DNA of 33,156 nt from contig CAIUOP010000014.1 of NCBI GenBank assembly GCA_903900805.1, forward strand, positions 1 to 33,156, read 5' to 3'. The translations under genes and the position numbers were made by a program. The notes beneath the pieces were generated by a model. The model did no database searches and was not told the origin of the DNA. It saw only the letters and a program-made list of their open reading frames with translations. The DNA is from an uncultured beta proteobacterium (GTDB lineage: Bacteria > Pseudomonadota > Gammaproteobacteria > Burkholderiales > Burkholderiaceae). The stretch's first letter is position 1; every line of letters starts with the position of its first letter. Of this stretch, positions 1 through 7,651 are shown one piece after another.

Positions 1-444
1 GATCAAAAACAAATGCCGGGCTTAAAGAGCAAAATTATTGATTGGCCTTATCGCGAAGGTCTGCGTATGGACGAGGCCATGAATCCACTCACTTTACTCA
101 CCTTTGGTTTATATGGCGAAGTCTTGCCCAAACAAAATGGTGCTCCAGTTCGTATCGTGGTGCCCTGGAAGTATGGCTTTAAGAGTGCGAAGTCTATTGT
201 GAAGATTCGCTTTACTGAAGAAATGCCTAAAACGAGCTGGAGTCAGTTTGATGCTCGCGAGTATGGTTTTTATTCCAATGTAAATCCCCAGGTGGACCAT
301 CCACGCTGGAGCCAAGCGATGGAGCGTCGCATTGGTGATGCTAAAGGCGCTTTTGCACCAAAGATTAAAACTCAGATGTTCAATGGCTATAGTGAGCAAG
401 TAGCCAGCATGTATGCTGGTATGGACCTCAAGAAATTTTATTAA
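1..444 (+). CDS. msrP: MsrP, periplasmic methionine sulfoxide reductase catalytic subunit (C-terminal part)
   Basis: The reading frame is open from base 1, so the gene starts upstream of the window and only its last 147 codons are visible. MsrP (YedY) is a molybdopterin enzyme that repairs oxidised methionines in periplasmic proteins, taking electrons from the membrane haem protein MsrQ. The visible segment matches the C-terminal half of the sulfite-oxidase-like fold: an [12 protein letters not shown] stretch, a [18 protein letters not shown] stretch typical of the family, and the C-terminal region ending in MDLKKFY. The molybdenum-binding Cys and the Tat signal lie outside the window. The next gene on this strand should normally be msrQ, but msrQ is found only at 26296. 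The gene converges on the flavoprotein gene at 469 with a 24-base gap. Confidence 0.9.
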   Translation, partial: DQKQMPGLKSKIIDWPYREGLRMDEAMNPLTLLTFGLYGEVLPKQNGAPVRIVVPWKYGFKSAKSIVKIRFTEEMPKTSWSQFDAREYGFYSNVNPQVDHPRWSQAMERRIGDAKGAFAPKIKTQMFNGYSEQVASMYAGMDLKKFY

Positions 445-468
445 ATAGTAATCAAGCTCACCTAACTA

Positions 469-2058
469 TTAAGTTCGTCTGCCTGGTTCAGGTAGTGGCA
501 CCATTACTGCTTGACCCGGTGTGCTACAACCTTGATCGCAGCAGCGGCCTGGCTGCTTATTCTTGGTGATAGCACGCTCCTGATTGCTAGTGAGAACACC
601 ACGGTCTAATAGTCTTTCAACTAACTCTACTTTGTTACCAATAGGATATTGACGATAGATTTCTTTTCTCATAGCTGCTGGCGAGCCGCCGCCATGCAGG
701 CTAATGACGGAGTACCAGCCACCTTGATAAGAGGCTGTCAAATCTTCAATAAAGCGCGCGACTTCAATACGCTTATCGTAAGGAACTGCGGGATTAGCAC
801 GTAATACTTCGGCCAAGGTGGCAGCTGTTGCAGGATTGTGATCTTCATCTGGTCCAGGTAGAGCCACAATTAAGCCGCCTGATACCTCATGAGCAAGACG
901 ATGCATATCATAAATTTGGGTGGCTAATAAGAGTTTCCCGATATTTGAAAAAACCGGTTCAGGCATAAAGGATTTACTGTAAGGGTCTTGCGTACCATAC
1001 ACACTGGCAGCAACGCCACAAGCATAGAAGCCTTCAGTAATCTTAATGAGATCAACCATGGGGTCACGTAAATTGGATTTAGTTTCTGGATCAAAGCCAT
1101 TAGCTTCACACATCAGTGCTCCAGCACCAATTAAGAGGTCACCAAAGCCAGCTCTCGCAGCAATGCAACTATGGCGGTGATGAGTAGCATAGCTATAAGT
1201 TAAAACACTGGAATGTTCCCATTCACCTGCGTAGAAAACGCGATCCCAAGGAACAAATACCTTATCAAAGATCACTACGCCGGTAGATTGACCATACTTG
1301 CTAGAGAAGAGGGGCTTACCATGCTCTACCTTTTCGCCTGGGCGCCCAGCAGGGCGGGCAACGATAGTAATGCCTTTAGCATCCACTGGGACAGCACAAC
1401 AAATTGCAAACGCGGCATCTTCCTTGCTCATATTGCGACCTGGCATCACTAAGAACTCATGCATATACGGTGCACCAGTGACGATGGCTTTTGTTCCAGA
1501 AATCACTACCCCTTTGGCATCTTGAGAAACGATATGCACGTAGGTATCTGGGTTTGCTTGTTCATGCGGTTTAAGGGAGCGATCACCTTTAGCATCGGTC
1601 ATTGCAATGCCTAAAGCCAAATCATTTTTTTGCACATGGGCGAGATAGTCAGCAAACTTAGCACGATGATCATTGCTGCCATGGGCATCATCAATCCGAG
1701 CAGACACTTGACCAATCGCATTTAAGGCATCGTGCGCTAGATAACGTTGCGCGCAACCGGTTTCTTGGCACAAGACGCGAACCGCTTCTAATTTGTTTAG
1801 TAGATCACCGGAGGACTCGTTGATATGTAACATCCTGGGAACGGTTTTGCCGTCAGAGCTTGCTAACATCAAAGGTGCTAAAGCAGGGTCATGCACCATG
1901 TCATAAGTAACGCCCAAGGCTTGCACTCCAGGTCTTAACATTGCTTCATCGGCTACGGATTCAACTAGGCGTCCATCAACATAGACGACTGGCTTTAACT
2001 TGCGCAATGATTCTTGATAGTCCTTGCTGGTCATGAATTGGGAGGTACTTTGACTCAT
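469..2058 (-). CDS. 4-hydroxybutyryl-CoA dehydratase / HpaB-family flavoprotein lacking two Fe-S ligands
   Basis: This 529-residue protein belongs to the family of 4-hydroxyphenylacetate 3-hydroxylase (HpaB) and 4-hydroxybutyryl-CoA dehydratase (AbfD), FAD enzymes with an acyl-CoA-dehydrogenase fold. It resembles AbfD over its full length, for example HRHSC followed by GFGDLLIGAGALMCEANG (about 294-320) and SLHGGGSPAA (453-462). From memory of AbfD, the [4Fe-4S] ligands are Cys99, Cys103, His292 and Cys299. Here the first Cys (C102 in GCAQRY) and the His (H294) are kept, but the second Cys is Tyr106 and the third is Ala301. The cluster is therefore probably absent or different, so the reaction may be hydroxylation or isomerisation rather than dehydration. 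The C-terminus carries a CCDQGC motif (506-511). An AAGG ribosome-binding site precedes the start. It is divergent from a TetR gene that probably represses it. Confidence 0.8.
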   Translation of the reverse strand: MSQSTSQFMTSKDYQESLRKLKPVVYVDGRLVESVADEAMLRPGVQALGVTYDMVHDPALAPLMLASSDGKTVPRMLHINESSGDLLNKLEAVRVLCQETGCAQRYLAHDALNAIGQVSARIDDAHGSNDHRAKFADYLAHVQKNDLALGIAMTDAKGDRSLKPHEQANPDTYVHIVSQDAKGVVISGTKAIVTGAPYMHEFLVMPGRNMSKEDAAFAICCAVPVDAKGITIVARPAGRPGEKVEHGKPLFSSKYGQSTGVVIFDKVFVPWDRVFYAGEWEHSSVLTYSYATHHRHSCIAARAGFGDLLIGAGALMCEANGFDPETKSNLRDPMVDLIKITEGFYACGVAASVYGTQDPYSKSFMPEPVFSNIGKLLLATQIYDMHRLAHEVSGGLIVALPGPDEDHNPATAATLAEVLRANPAVPYDKRIEVARFIEDLTASYQGGWYSVISLHGGGSPAAMRKEIYRQYPIGNKVELVERLLDRGVLTSNQERAITKNKQPGRCCDQGCSTPGQAVMVPLPEPGRRT

Positions 2059-2097
2059 ATTGGGCCTTAATGGTTAGTTAAATCAGTTAATTACCCA

Positions 2098-2126
2098 ATA
2101 ATACACATAAATTGAACACTGTTCAA
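2098..2126 (-). promoter_or_regulatory. Sigma-70 promoter of the HpaB/AbfD-like gene
   Basis: Read on the minus strand there is a TTGAAC -35 element (2126-2121) and a TATTAT -10 element (2103-2098), separated by exactly 17 bases. It lies about 40 bases upstream of the start codon at 2058. The -35 element is inside the palindrome at 2110-2128, which fits repression by the adjacent TetR protein. Confidence 0.6.
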
Positions 2127-2128
2127 TT
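2110..2128. promoter_or_regulatory. Probable TetR operator, 19-bp perfect palindrome
   Basis: The sequence AATTGAACACTGTTCAATT is a perfect 9+1+9 inverted repeat centred on base 2119. It lies in the 95-base gap between the divergent flavoprotein and TetR genes and covers the -35 element of the minus-strand promoter. It also sits just upstream of a TATAAT (2142-2147) that could serve the tetR gene. Size, symmetry and position are as expected for a TetR-family operator. Confidence 0.75.
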
Positions 2129-2153
2129 ATTAAGATATATGTATAATTAAGTA

Positions 2154-2819
2154 ATGAATCAAGCCTTAAATCAAGCGATTGCCTCCCCAAGAGATCTACG
2201 TCAACAAGTTTTGGCTGATGCTCGGCGTGAGCATATTTTGAGTGCTGCTAGAGCGGTATTTATTGAGTTAGGGCTAGAGGCCGTCAGCATGCGAGAAATT
2301 GCAAAGCGCGCGGGTTATACGGCTGGCGCTATTTATAGTTACTTTGCGAGCAAAGAAGAAATCTATGGCGCTTTACTGGCCGAATCGCTTGAGCGTTTAA
2401 ATGATTTCGTAAACCTGGCTGCAGAGGATATTTCGCTTGAGCAGAAGCAGCAGACCGCACTTGAGGAGCTGCGTAAAAGTGCTTTAGCTTTCTATGAGTT
2501 CTACCGGGACAATCCGCGCGATTTGGACTTAGGGTTTTATCTTTTCCAGGGACTGAAACCTAGAGGACTCACGAACGAGTGGGACTCAGAGTTAAACGCG
2601 CGCCTCAGAGCGGCAATGCAACACCAGGAGGCAGCGCTAATCAAGTTAGGATGTAGTAAAAAAGAGGTGGATACTGAGTTAACTGCTATTTTTGCGCATA
2701 TTGTTGGCGTACTATTACTGAACCATACAGGCCGCATTCGGATGTTTGGTAAAGGCGCAGATGAATTAATTACCCACTACCTAGATAAATTAGCACTACG
2801 CTTACCCATTAAAAAATAA
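2154..2819 (+). CDS. TetR/AcrR-family transcriptional regulator
   Basis: This 221-residue protein has a typical TetR N-terminal helix-turn-helix at about residues 25-75 (ILSAARAVFIELGLEAVSM, then REIAKRAGYTAGAIYSYFASKEEIY). The C-terminal ligand-binding region is all-helical and its ligand cannot be predicted. It is divergent from the HpaB/AbfD-like gene with a palindromic operator between them, so local repression and autoregulation are likely. A perfect TATAAT at 2142-2147 ends only six bases before the ATG and no Shine-Dalgarno sequence is visible, so the mRNA may be leaderless. An isochorismatase-like gene follows after 10 bases on the same strand and is probably co-transcribed. Confidence 0.9.
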   Translation: MNQALNQAIASPRDLRQQVLADARREHILSAARAVFIELGLEAVSMREIAKRAGYTAGAIYSYFASKEEIYGALLAESLERLNDFVNLAAEDISLEQKQQTALEELRKSALAFYEFYRDNPRDLDLGFYLFQGLKPRGLTNEWDSELNARLRAAMQHQEAALIKLGCSKKEVDTELTAIFAHIVGVLLLNHTGRIRMFGKGADELITHYLDKLALRLPIKK

Positions 2820-2829
2820 TAACTAAATA

Positions 2830-3372
2830 ATGATCAACCAAGACACTAGCGCCCTTATTCTGATTGACTATCAAACCCGTTTGATGCCAAGTATTCATGA
2901 GAGTGAAAATGCGATTGCATCAGCGCTCTTTCTTGCTCAGGTAGCGCAAGCTCTAGCAATCCCCATTCTAGGAACTGAGCAAAATCCAGATGGGCTAGGC
3001 CCAAATGATGAGCGCATCAAAGCTTTTTGTGATCAGACCTTCGTAAAGCATTCCTTCAATGGAGCTGCAGATGGCTTGGCAAAGGATATTAAGGCCATCA
3101 ATCCTGCTATTACTCAAGTGATTCTGGCTGGGTGTGAGGCGCACGTCTGCTTGATGCAAACGGCATTAGGTTTGCAGGCACTAGGCTATGAGGTGGCAGT
3201 AGTGCCAGAGGCCTGCGGTAGCAGAAGGGTGGAAGATAAGCAGCTAGCTATGGACCATATGAGTCAGCAAAATATAGCTATGCTGGGCGCTGAAATGCTC
3301 GTCTTTGAATGGCTGAAAACCTCAGAGCATCCTCAATTCAAAAATATTCTAAAGATAATCAAAAACAGGTAA
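2830..3372 (+). CDS. Isochorismatase-family (YcaC-like) cysteine hydrolase
   Basis: This 180-residue cytosolic protein has the alpha/beta fold and catalytic triad of the isochorismatase-like superfamily: Asp13 in LILIDYQ, Lys73 in FVKHSF and Cys107 in GCEAHVC. The family hydrolyses amides and related bonds (nicotinamidase, N-carbamoylsarcosine amidase, YcaC); the substrate here is unknown. The length fits a single-domain member. It follows the TetR gene by 10 bases and its stop codon lies in an inverted repeat shared with the convergent nucleotidyltransferase gene. It might act in the same pathway as the divergent flavoprotein, but only the position supports this. Confidence 0.85.
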   Translation: MINQDTSALILIDYQTRLMPSIHESENAIASALFLAQVAQALAIPILGTEQNPDGLGPNDERIKAFCDQTFVKHSFNGAADGLAKDIKAINPAITQVILAGCEAHVCLMQTALGLQALGYEVAVVPEACGSRRVEDKQLAMDHMSQQNIAMLGAEMLVFEWLKTSEHPQFKNILKIIKNR

Positions 3373-3397
3373 GCATCAGAGCTTTTCTAATGCTTAC
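3369..3397. terminator. Inverted repeat joining two convergent stop codons
   Basis: GTAAGCAT (3369-3376) and ATGCTTAC (3390-3397) form a perfect 8-bp stem with a 13-base loop. The TAA of the isochorismatase-like gene (3370-3372) and the TAA of the convergent nucleotidyltransferase gene (3396-3394, minus strand) both lie within the stem arms. No clean T-tract follows on either strand, so termination strength is uncertain. Confidence 0.4.
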
Positions 3398-3978
3398 TCT
3401 TGACTTTCTAAAGCATTCAAATTTTCTAATCTTGATTTAGCATCCATTCTTTTTAGCCATGCTGCTACTGCTGGTGGCACGAGATCGGAATAATTTTTGT
3501 CAAACAGAATCGCATCTCTGATGGTGGAGGCGCTGATCAATTTTGGTGAACCTACCTCAGTAATTACTTTGTAGCCTGCTGACTGCAGACGGCTAGCTTT
3601 TTCTTGCTCCCATTCGGAGAATACTCGTAGTAAATGAATGCTTTCATTTGGATCGGTTGGCACAAACTCAGGCCATTTTTCTGGAGCATGGATTGGTAAA
3701 GCAACGATGGTAAATTGGTTTGGATCAACACCTGCCTCTAATAGCGCATCCTGAATCATTGCTGCGCGCTCCCAATAAGAAAAAGGATTTGCAAATGCTG
3801 TATGACGATGGTTACTGGTGACCTCTTTTTGAATAACAGTGCGGTCGAAGTTGGTAATACCGATAAATAGATGAGTTCCGTAACTATGAGCCCATCTTAA
3901 ATAGGCTAAGTGCTCATTATGAAAAGGCTGAAAGCGGCCATGAGCAACAGCATATTTAAATGGTTTATGCGCTTGCAT
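3394..3978 (-). CDS. NadM-type nicotinamide-nucleotide adenylyltransferase-like protein
   Basis: This 194-residue protein is a nucleotidyltransferase of the cytidylyltransferase-like superfamily. It has the GRFQPFHNEH version of the HxGH nucleotide-binding motif at 14-23 and the C-terminal ISASTIR signature at about 148-154, as in NadM NMN adenylyltransferases. It resembles the first domain of bifunctional NMN adenylyltransferase/Nudix proteins, but the Nudix domain is absent and the length fits the transferase alone. It is the last gene of the minus-strand operon, two bases after the ApgM-like gene. It may be an NMN adenylyltransferase, or may activate another phosphate compound made by this operon; the latter is conjecture. 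Confidence 0.75.
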   Translation of the reverse strand: MQAHKPFKYAVAHGRFQPFHNEHLAYLRWAHSYGTHLFIGITNFDRTVIQKEVTSNHRHTAFANPFSYWERAAMIQDALLEAGVDPNQFTIVALPIHAPEKWPEFVPTDPNESIHLLRVFSEWEQEKASRLQSAGYKVITEVGSPKLISASTIRDAILFDKNYSDLVPPAVAAWLKRMDAKSRLENLNALESQE

Positions 3979-3980
3979 TT

Positions 3981-5276
3981 TTATAGCGCCTTAAATGAGG
4001 TAATTCCAAAACTCGCATAAGAATTTGGCTTGCCGCCTAAAAAATGAGACCGGTTTGATGCGTTCAAGAGTATGGGCATCAGATCGCGGCTGCACAGTTG
4101 GCCAAGTGATCCACCAACAGACAATCTTTCAGAAAAATGATTTACAGAATCAACTCGAACCCCTTCACCCATTAAGGAAAGAGGTACAGATTCACCCGAG
4201 TGGAGCATTGGACCATGGCTAGGAGTGCAGTGATCTGCGGTAATCGCTATGAGGAAGTCTTCCTGAAGTCTTTCCCAGCCCCAAAGAGCGGAAAGGCCAA
4301 CATCAATAGCCTCAATGACTTGGGCCTTGTTTAGCGGGGAATGACTATGAGCAGCTTCATCAGCAGCCTTGGTATGAAGGTGCACAAAATCACAGCCATG
4401 ATCAAAGACATGCTTAGCCGCCGCTAACTTATCAATCATTTCACAGCGAGGATCACCTTCATCAACTTCGATGTAATTCATTTTTAATATGCTGGCCATC
4501 CCTTTATACATCGGCGCTGATGCAATTAAAGAGGCAGTTAAGCCTGTTTTTTGGTAGAAGCTCATGAGTTCTTGATGCTTACCAGGCCACTTCGTAACAG
4601 TCATATTCAGGGGTAACTTACCATCCAGAACCCTTTGGGAATTAATGGGGTGCTTTGAGAGTACCTCATGAGTCCATCTTAAATAATGATTTAATGCTTT
4701 GGCAGTCTTCTGAGCATCGCCATGGTTTTTGCTGGAATCAAGTGCTTGAATTTCAAGTACTGGTCGACCTGTATGCATAAATGGATCTGAATCTGTAATA
4801 TCTTCACAGCCACCATGCATGATCAGTAAAGAGTCAGACTTTCCAATATATTGCACTTCAAAATGAATGCCACAAGATTCAAATTGACTGATTGACTCCA
4901 CCAATTTTTGGGCATCTTGGGCTTCTGATGCAGGCCACCAAGGGGTGATCATGAACCCTTCATTTGATGGGGTCACATGACGTAAACCGAGGTGCGCTAC
5001 AGAAACATTGGTGGGCGGCGTAATGCCAAATCCCATACTTTCAAATACTGCTCTGCCTGGATAGAAATCTTTCTCGTAGCCAAATAAATGAAAGTGAGCT
5101 AATTCAGATGGGGGAACCATGCCAGGATTGATTGGGTAGACCGATGCCGATGCCCCTAATTTGGCAATACGATCTAAATTTGGAGTGTTGGCATACTCCA
5201 GTGGAGTTAAATTTCCTAACTCCTTATAAATACGATCCCCAATACCATCCAGAAGAATGAGTAGTATTTTTTTCAT
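3981..5276 (-). CDS. ApgM-type (archaeal) 2,3-bisphosphoglycerate-independent phosphoglycerate mutase family protein
   Basis: This 431-residue protein belongs to the alkaline-phosphatase superfamily, ApgM branch. Conserved metal and phosphoryl-transfer residues are visible: Asp10 in LLDGIGD, the likely nucleophile Ser57 in PPSELAHF, Asp306 and His310 in DEAAH, Asp348 and His349 in TADHCTPS, and His359 in MLHSGESVPL. ITPWW-containing and GRPVLE segments also fit the branch. All the expected catalytic positions I can align are present, so it should be active as a phosphomutase or phosphohydrolase. Its start overlaps the acyl-CoA dehydrogenase stop by one base (TAATG), implying translational coupling. 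An ApgM enzyme inside a CoA-dependent operon is unexpected, so its substrate may not be phosphoglycerate. Confidence 0.8.
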   Translation of the reverse strand: MKKILLILLDGIGDRIYKELGNLTPLEYANTPNLDRIAKLGASASVYPINPGMVPPSELAHFHLFGYEKDFYPGRAVFESMGFGITPPTNVSVAHLGLRHVTPSNEGFMITPWWPASEAQDAQKLVESISQFESCGIHFEVQYIGKSDSLLIMHGGCEDITDSDPFMHTGRPVLEIQALDSSKNHGDAQKTAKALNHYLRWTHEVLSKHPINSQRVLDGKLPLNMTVTKWPGKHQELMSFYQKTGLTASLIASAPMYKGMASILKMNYIEVDEGDPRCEMIDKLAAAKHVFDHGCDFVHLHTKAADEAAHSHSPLNKAQVIEAIDVGLSALWGWERLQEDFLIAITADHCTPSHGPMLHSGESVPLSLMGEGVRVDSVNHFSERLSVGGSLGQLCSRDLMPILLNASNRSHFLGGKPNSYASFGITSFKAL

Positions 5277-6511
5277 TACATATTAGCGTTTAATCCCAAT
5301 GTTTCCGCAATCGTATTTCGTTGAGATTCATCAGTACCACCGGGAATGCGAAGATTACGTGCAATTTGGAATAGTTTATTGACCACAGTATCTTTCATGA
5401 TTCCAGTGGCGCCATGCAGTTGTAATGCCTTATCAGCAACACGATAAAAGGCCTCATCATTGGCAATTTTCATTAATGCAAAAAGGCGGATTTGCTCTTG
5501 AGGGCGATTGGTATCCCACCATGGACCAAACTTTTCGATATCTCGTAAGCATGCCAATGAGGTTGCTCGGGCGCTATACCAGTCTAAATACATATCCGAG
5601 ACCATCCATTGCAGACCCTGATTACGACCTAGCGGTTTGCCACCCACTTTTCTATGCTTAAGGCGATCTAGCGTTTTATCAATGAGTAGTTTTGACCAAG
5701 CAGAGCACATTCCTCCACGACGCGTCCTAGTCCAGTTGATAGACGTCAGTGCTATCTCAAAGCCTTGACCACGATTTCCAATCATTGCACTCTGCGGGAG
5801 CTCCAGGTTTTCAAAATGTAACTCACCCGTTAAGCCATCATCAAACATGGTTCGATTGATTCGACCATGTTTGAAGCCTTTACCTAAGTAGTCCTTAGAT
5901 TCAAATTGAAAGTAGCTAAAACTTTTTTTGCCATTGCCTGGGTCGGTAATGGCTAGGACGTTCACAATATCCGCTTCAAATGGGTTGGTGATGTAGGCTT
6001 TATGTCCGTTGAGGATCCATTGGTCGCCTTTTTGGACAGCATTTGTTTTCATATCAAATAAATTAGAACCTGCATCTGGCTCGGTGACAGCATGACAACT
6101 GGTTTTTTGTCCTAAGATTAGCGGCTTTACAAATTGATCATGCAAGTCTTCTCTGACAAAAATGAGTCTTGGAGTAGATCCATCAGTCCACGATAAGATG
6201 CCTGGGGCTAAATCAATGCCATAGGAATACACCTTTTCTTCGATGAAGAACATTTCTGTTCTGGAGAGCCCGCCACCGCCAATCGATTGAGGAAGGTGAA
6301 GTGAAAATAAGCCCGCCTCTCCAGATGCTTGCATGATTTCACGTCTTGCTGCTTGTATTTCTGGATGTAACTTACCAGTTCGATCTATATATTCCAGACT
6401 ATTTCTGAGTCTGTGGCGAAGTTGGTGCTCACGCGGCTCGACTTCTTTAGTATAAAAAGTCTCAATTTTTTCGATAATAGGGAGGAGGTGGTCTGGGGCT
6501 TGTTCGATCAT
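5276..6511 (-). CDS. Acyl-CoA dehydrogenase family flavoprotein
   Basis: This 411-residue protein has the full acyl-CoA dehydrogenase architecture: N-terminal helical domain, the FAD-binding AVTEPDAGSN motif at 141-150, ILNGHKAYIT at about 166-174, and the C-terminal HGATGIMKD and GGTDESQR segments. It would oxidise an acyl-CoA to an enoyl-CoA, passing electrons to ETF. The catalytic Glu of medium-chain enzymes (YEGTSxIQR) is Gly here (IPGGTDESQR, 389-398). I also see no Glu in the alternative position used by isovaleryl- and long-chain types, where the sequence reads INWTRTRRGG. The base is thus not identifiable. It overlaps the upstream CoA-transferase gene by four bases (ATGA) and the downstream ApgM-like gene by one. 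Confidence 0.88.
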   Translation of the reverse strand: MIEQAPDHLLPIIEKIETFYTKEVEPREHQLRHRLRNSLEYIDRTGKLHPEIQAARREIMQASGEAGLFSLHLPQSIGGGGLSRTEMFFIEEKVYSYGIDLAPGILSWTDGSTPRLIFVREDLHDQFVKPLILGQKTSCHAVTEPDAGSNLFDMKTNAVQKGDQWILNGHKAYITNPFEADIVNVLAITDPGNGKKSFSYFQFESKDYLGKGFKHGRINRTMFDDGLTGELHFENLELPQSAMIGNRGQGFEIALTSINWTRTRRGGMCSAWSKLLIDKTLDRLKHRKVGGKPLGRNQGLQWMVSDMYLDWYSARATSLACLRDIEKFGPWWDTNRPQEQIRLFALMKIANDEAFYRVADKALQLHGATGIMKDTVVNKLFQIARNLRIPGGTDESQRNTIAETLGLNANM

Positions 6512-7647
6512 GATTCAAATTGGGCGTTTGGGTCTTGGTTTAGTTTTGGTGAGATGCTGTAAGAGGTTTGGTAGCCGATATTTTTGATGGGGTTACCAAT
6601 CGCTAGGAAATTGGTTTCATTATCTTTGAGTTTGATGACCATCTCTCTATCTTCAGTGAGTGGTGAACTGATTGCATCACTTAAGTTCTTAATACCAGCA
6701 ATCACAATTCCAAGAGGTATGAGTAGCTCTTCCCACTCCTTAGAAGTTTTGGTTTTCATTACTTCATTTAATAGCGGGATCAGAGAGCCTCGATGCTCGC
6801 CACGTTTTTTCATCGTACAGAAGCGTTCATCCTTGATCCATTCTGGCTGATTAATGATTTCGCAGAACTTGATCCAAAAATTATCATGGGTAATGAAGAG
6901 GGTCAGCCAGCCATCTGCTGATTGAAATACTTGAGCTGGAACGATATAGGGATGAGCAGACAATGATTGTCGTATTGGTTTTTCTTGTGCATTGAGCCAG
7001 GCGCCAGCTAGATAGTTGAGCTGAGATAACATGACATCATGCATCGCAATATCTACTTGACCACCTTTGCCCTCGATGATGCGAGCAAGCAAGCCAAGAG
7101 CACCCATAATTCCTGCTGAATTATCAACAGCTGAATATCCTGCTTTAGTGGGGTAGCCATCTGGCTCGCCAGTAAGATCCATAATTCCTACCAGCGCTTG
7201 AATAATGTAGTCATACGCTGGTCGCTCTGACTCAATACTATCTAAACCAAAACCCGTCATTGCTACACAAGCAATCTGAGGATTGATATGCTTTAACTGA
7301 TCGTAGGTTAGCCCGAGTGAGTTGATTGCTCCCGGCCGAAGATTGGTAATGAGCCCATCTGCCTGCCTAACCAATTCATGAAACTTTGCACGACCTTCGT
7401 CTGTTGTAAGGTCTAAAACGATGCTTTTTTTATTACGATTTAGGCTTACGAAATACGCATTGTGCCCATCAATATTGTGCGGGCCTAGGGTTCTGGCGAT
7501 ATCGCCATCAGGTGGTTCAATTTTGATTACTTCCATACCCAAGTCGGCAAGTAGCATGCCGCAATAGGGTCCCATCAGCATATGACTGACTTCAATTAAT
7601 TTTTTGCCATTCAGAGGTCCCGGGCTGATCCGAGAAGTATTGGTCAT
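6508..7647 (-). CDS. CaiB/BaiF (class III) CoA-transferase
   Basis: This family moves CoA between carboxylic acids through an aspartyl-CoA thioester. The start is taken at 7647 (379 residues) because an AAAGGGA ribosome-binding site lies just upstream and the frame then begins four bases after the enoyl-CoA hydratase stop; a 20-residue longer start would overlap that gene. The N-terminal pattern SHMLMGPYCGMLLADLGMEVIK fits the family, and Asp175 in AVDNSAG is the expected catalytic residue. It is only distantly similar to the two CoA-transferases at 18838 and 22021. In this operon it would activate the substrate acid or release the product, letting the neighbouring beta-oxidation enzymes act. 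Confidence 0.88.
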   Translation of the reverse strand: MTNTSRISPGPLNGKKLIEVSHMLMGPYCGMLLADLGMEVIKIEPPDGDIARTLGPHNIDGHNAYFVSLNRNKKSIVLDLTTDEGRAKFHELVRQADGLITNLRPGAINSLGLTYDQLKHINPQIACVAMTGFGLDSIESERPAYDYIIQALVGIMDLTGEPDGYPTKAGYSAVDNSAGIMGALGLLARIIEGKGGQVDIAMHDVMLSQLNYLAGAWLNAQEKPIRQSLSAHPYIVPAQVFQSADGWLTLFITHDNFWIKFCEIINQPEWIKDERFCTMKKRGEHRGSLIPLLNEVMKTKTSKEWEELLIPLGIVIAGIKNLSDAISSPLTEDREMVIKLKDNETNFLAIGNPIKNIGYQTSYSISPKLNQDPNAQFES

Positions 7648-7651
7648 TAAA

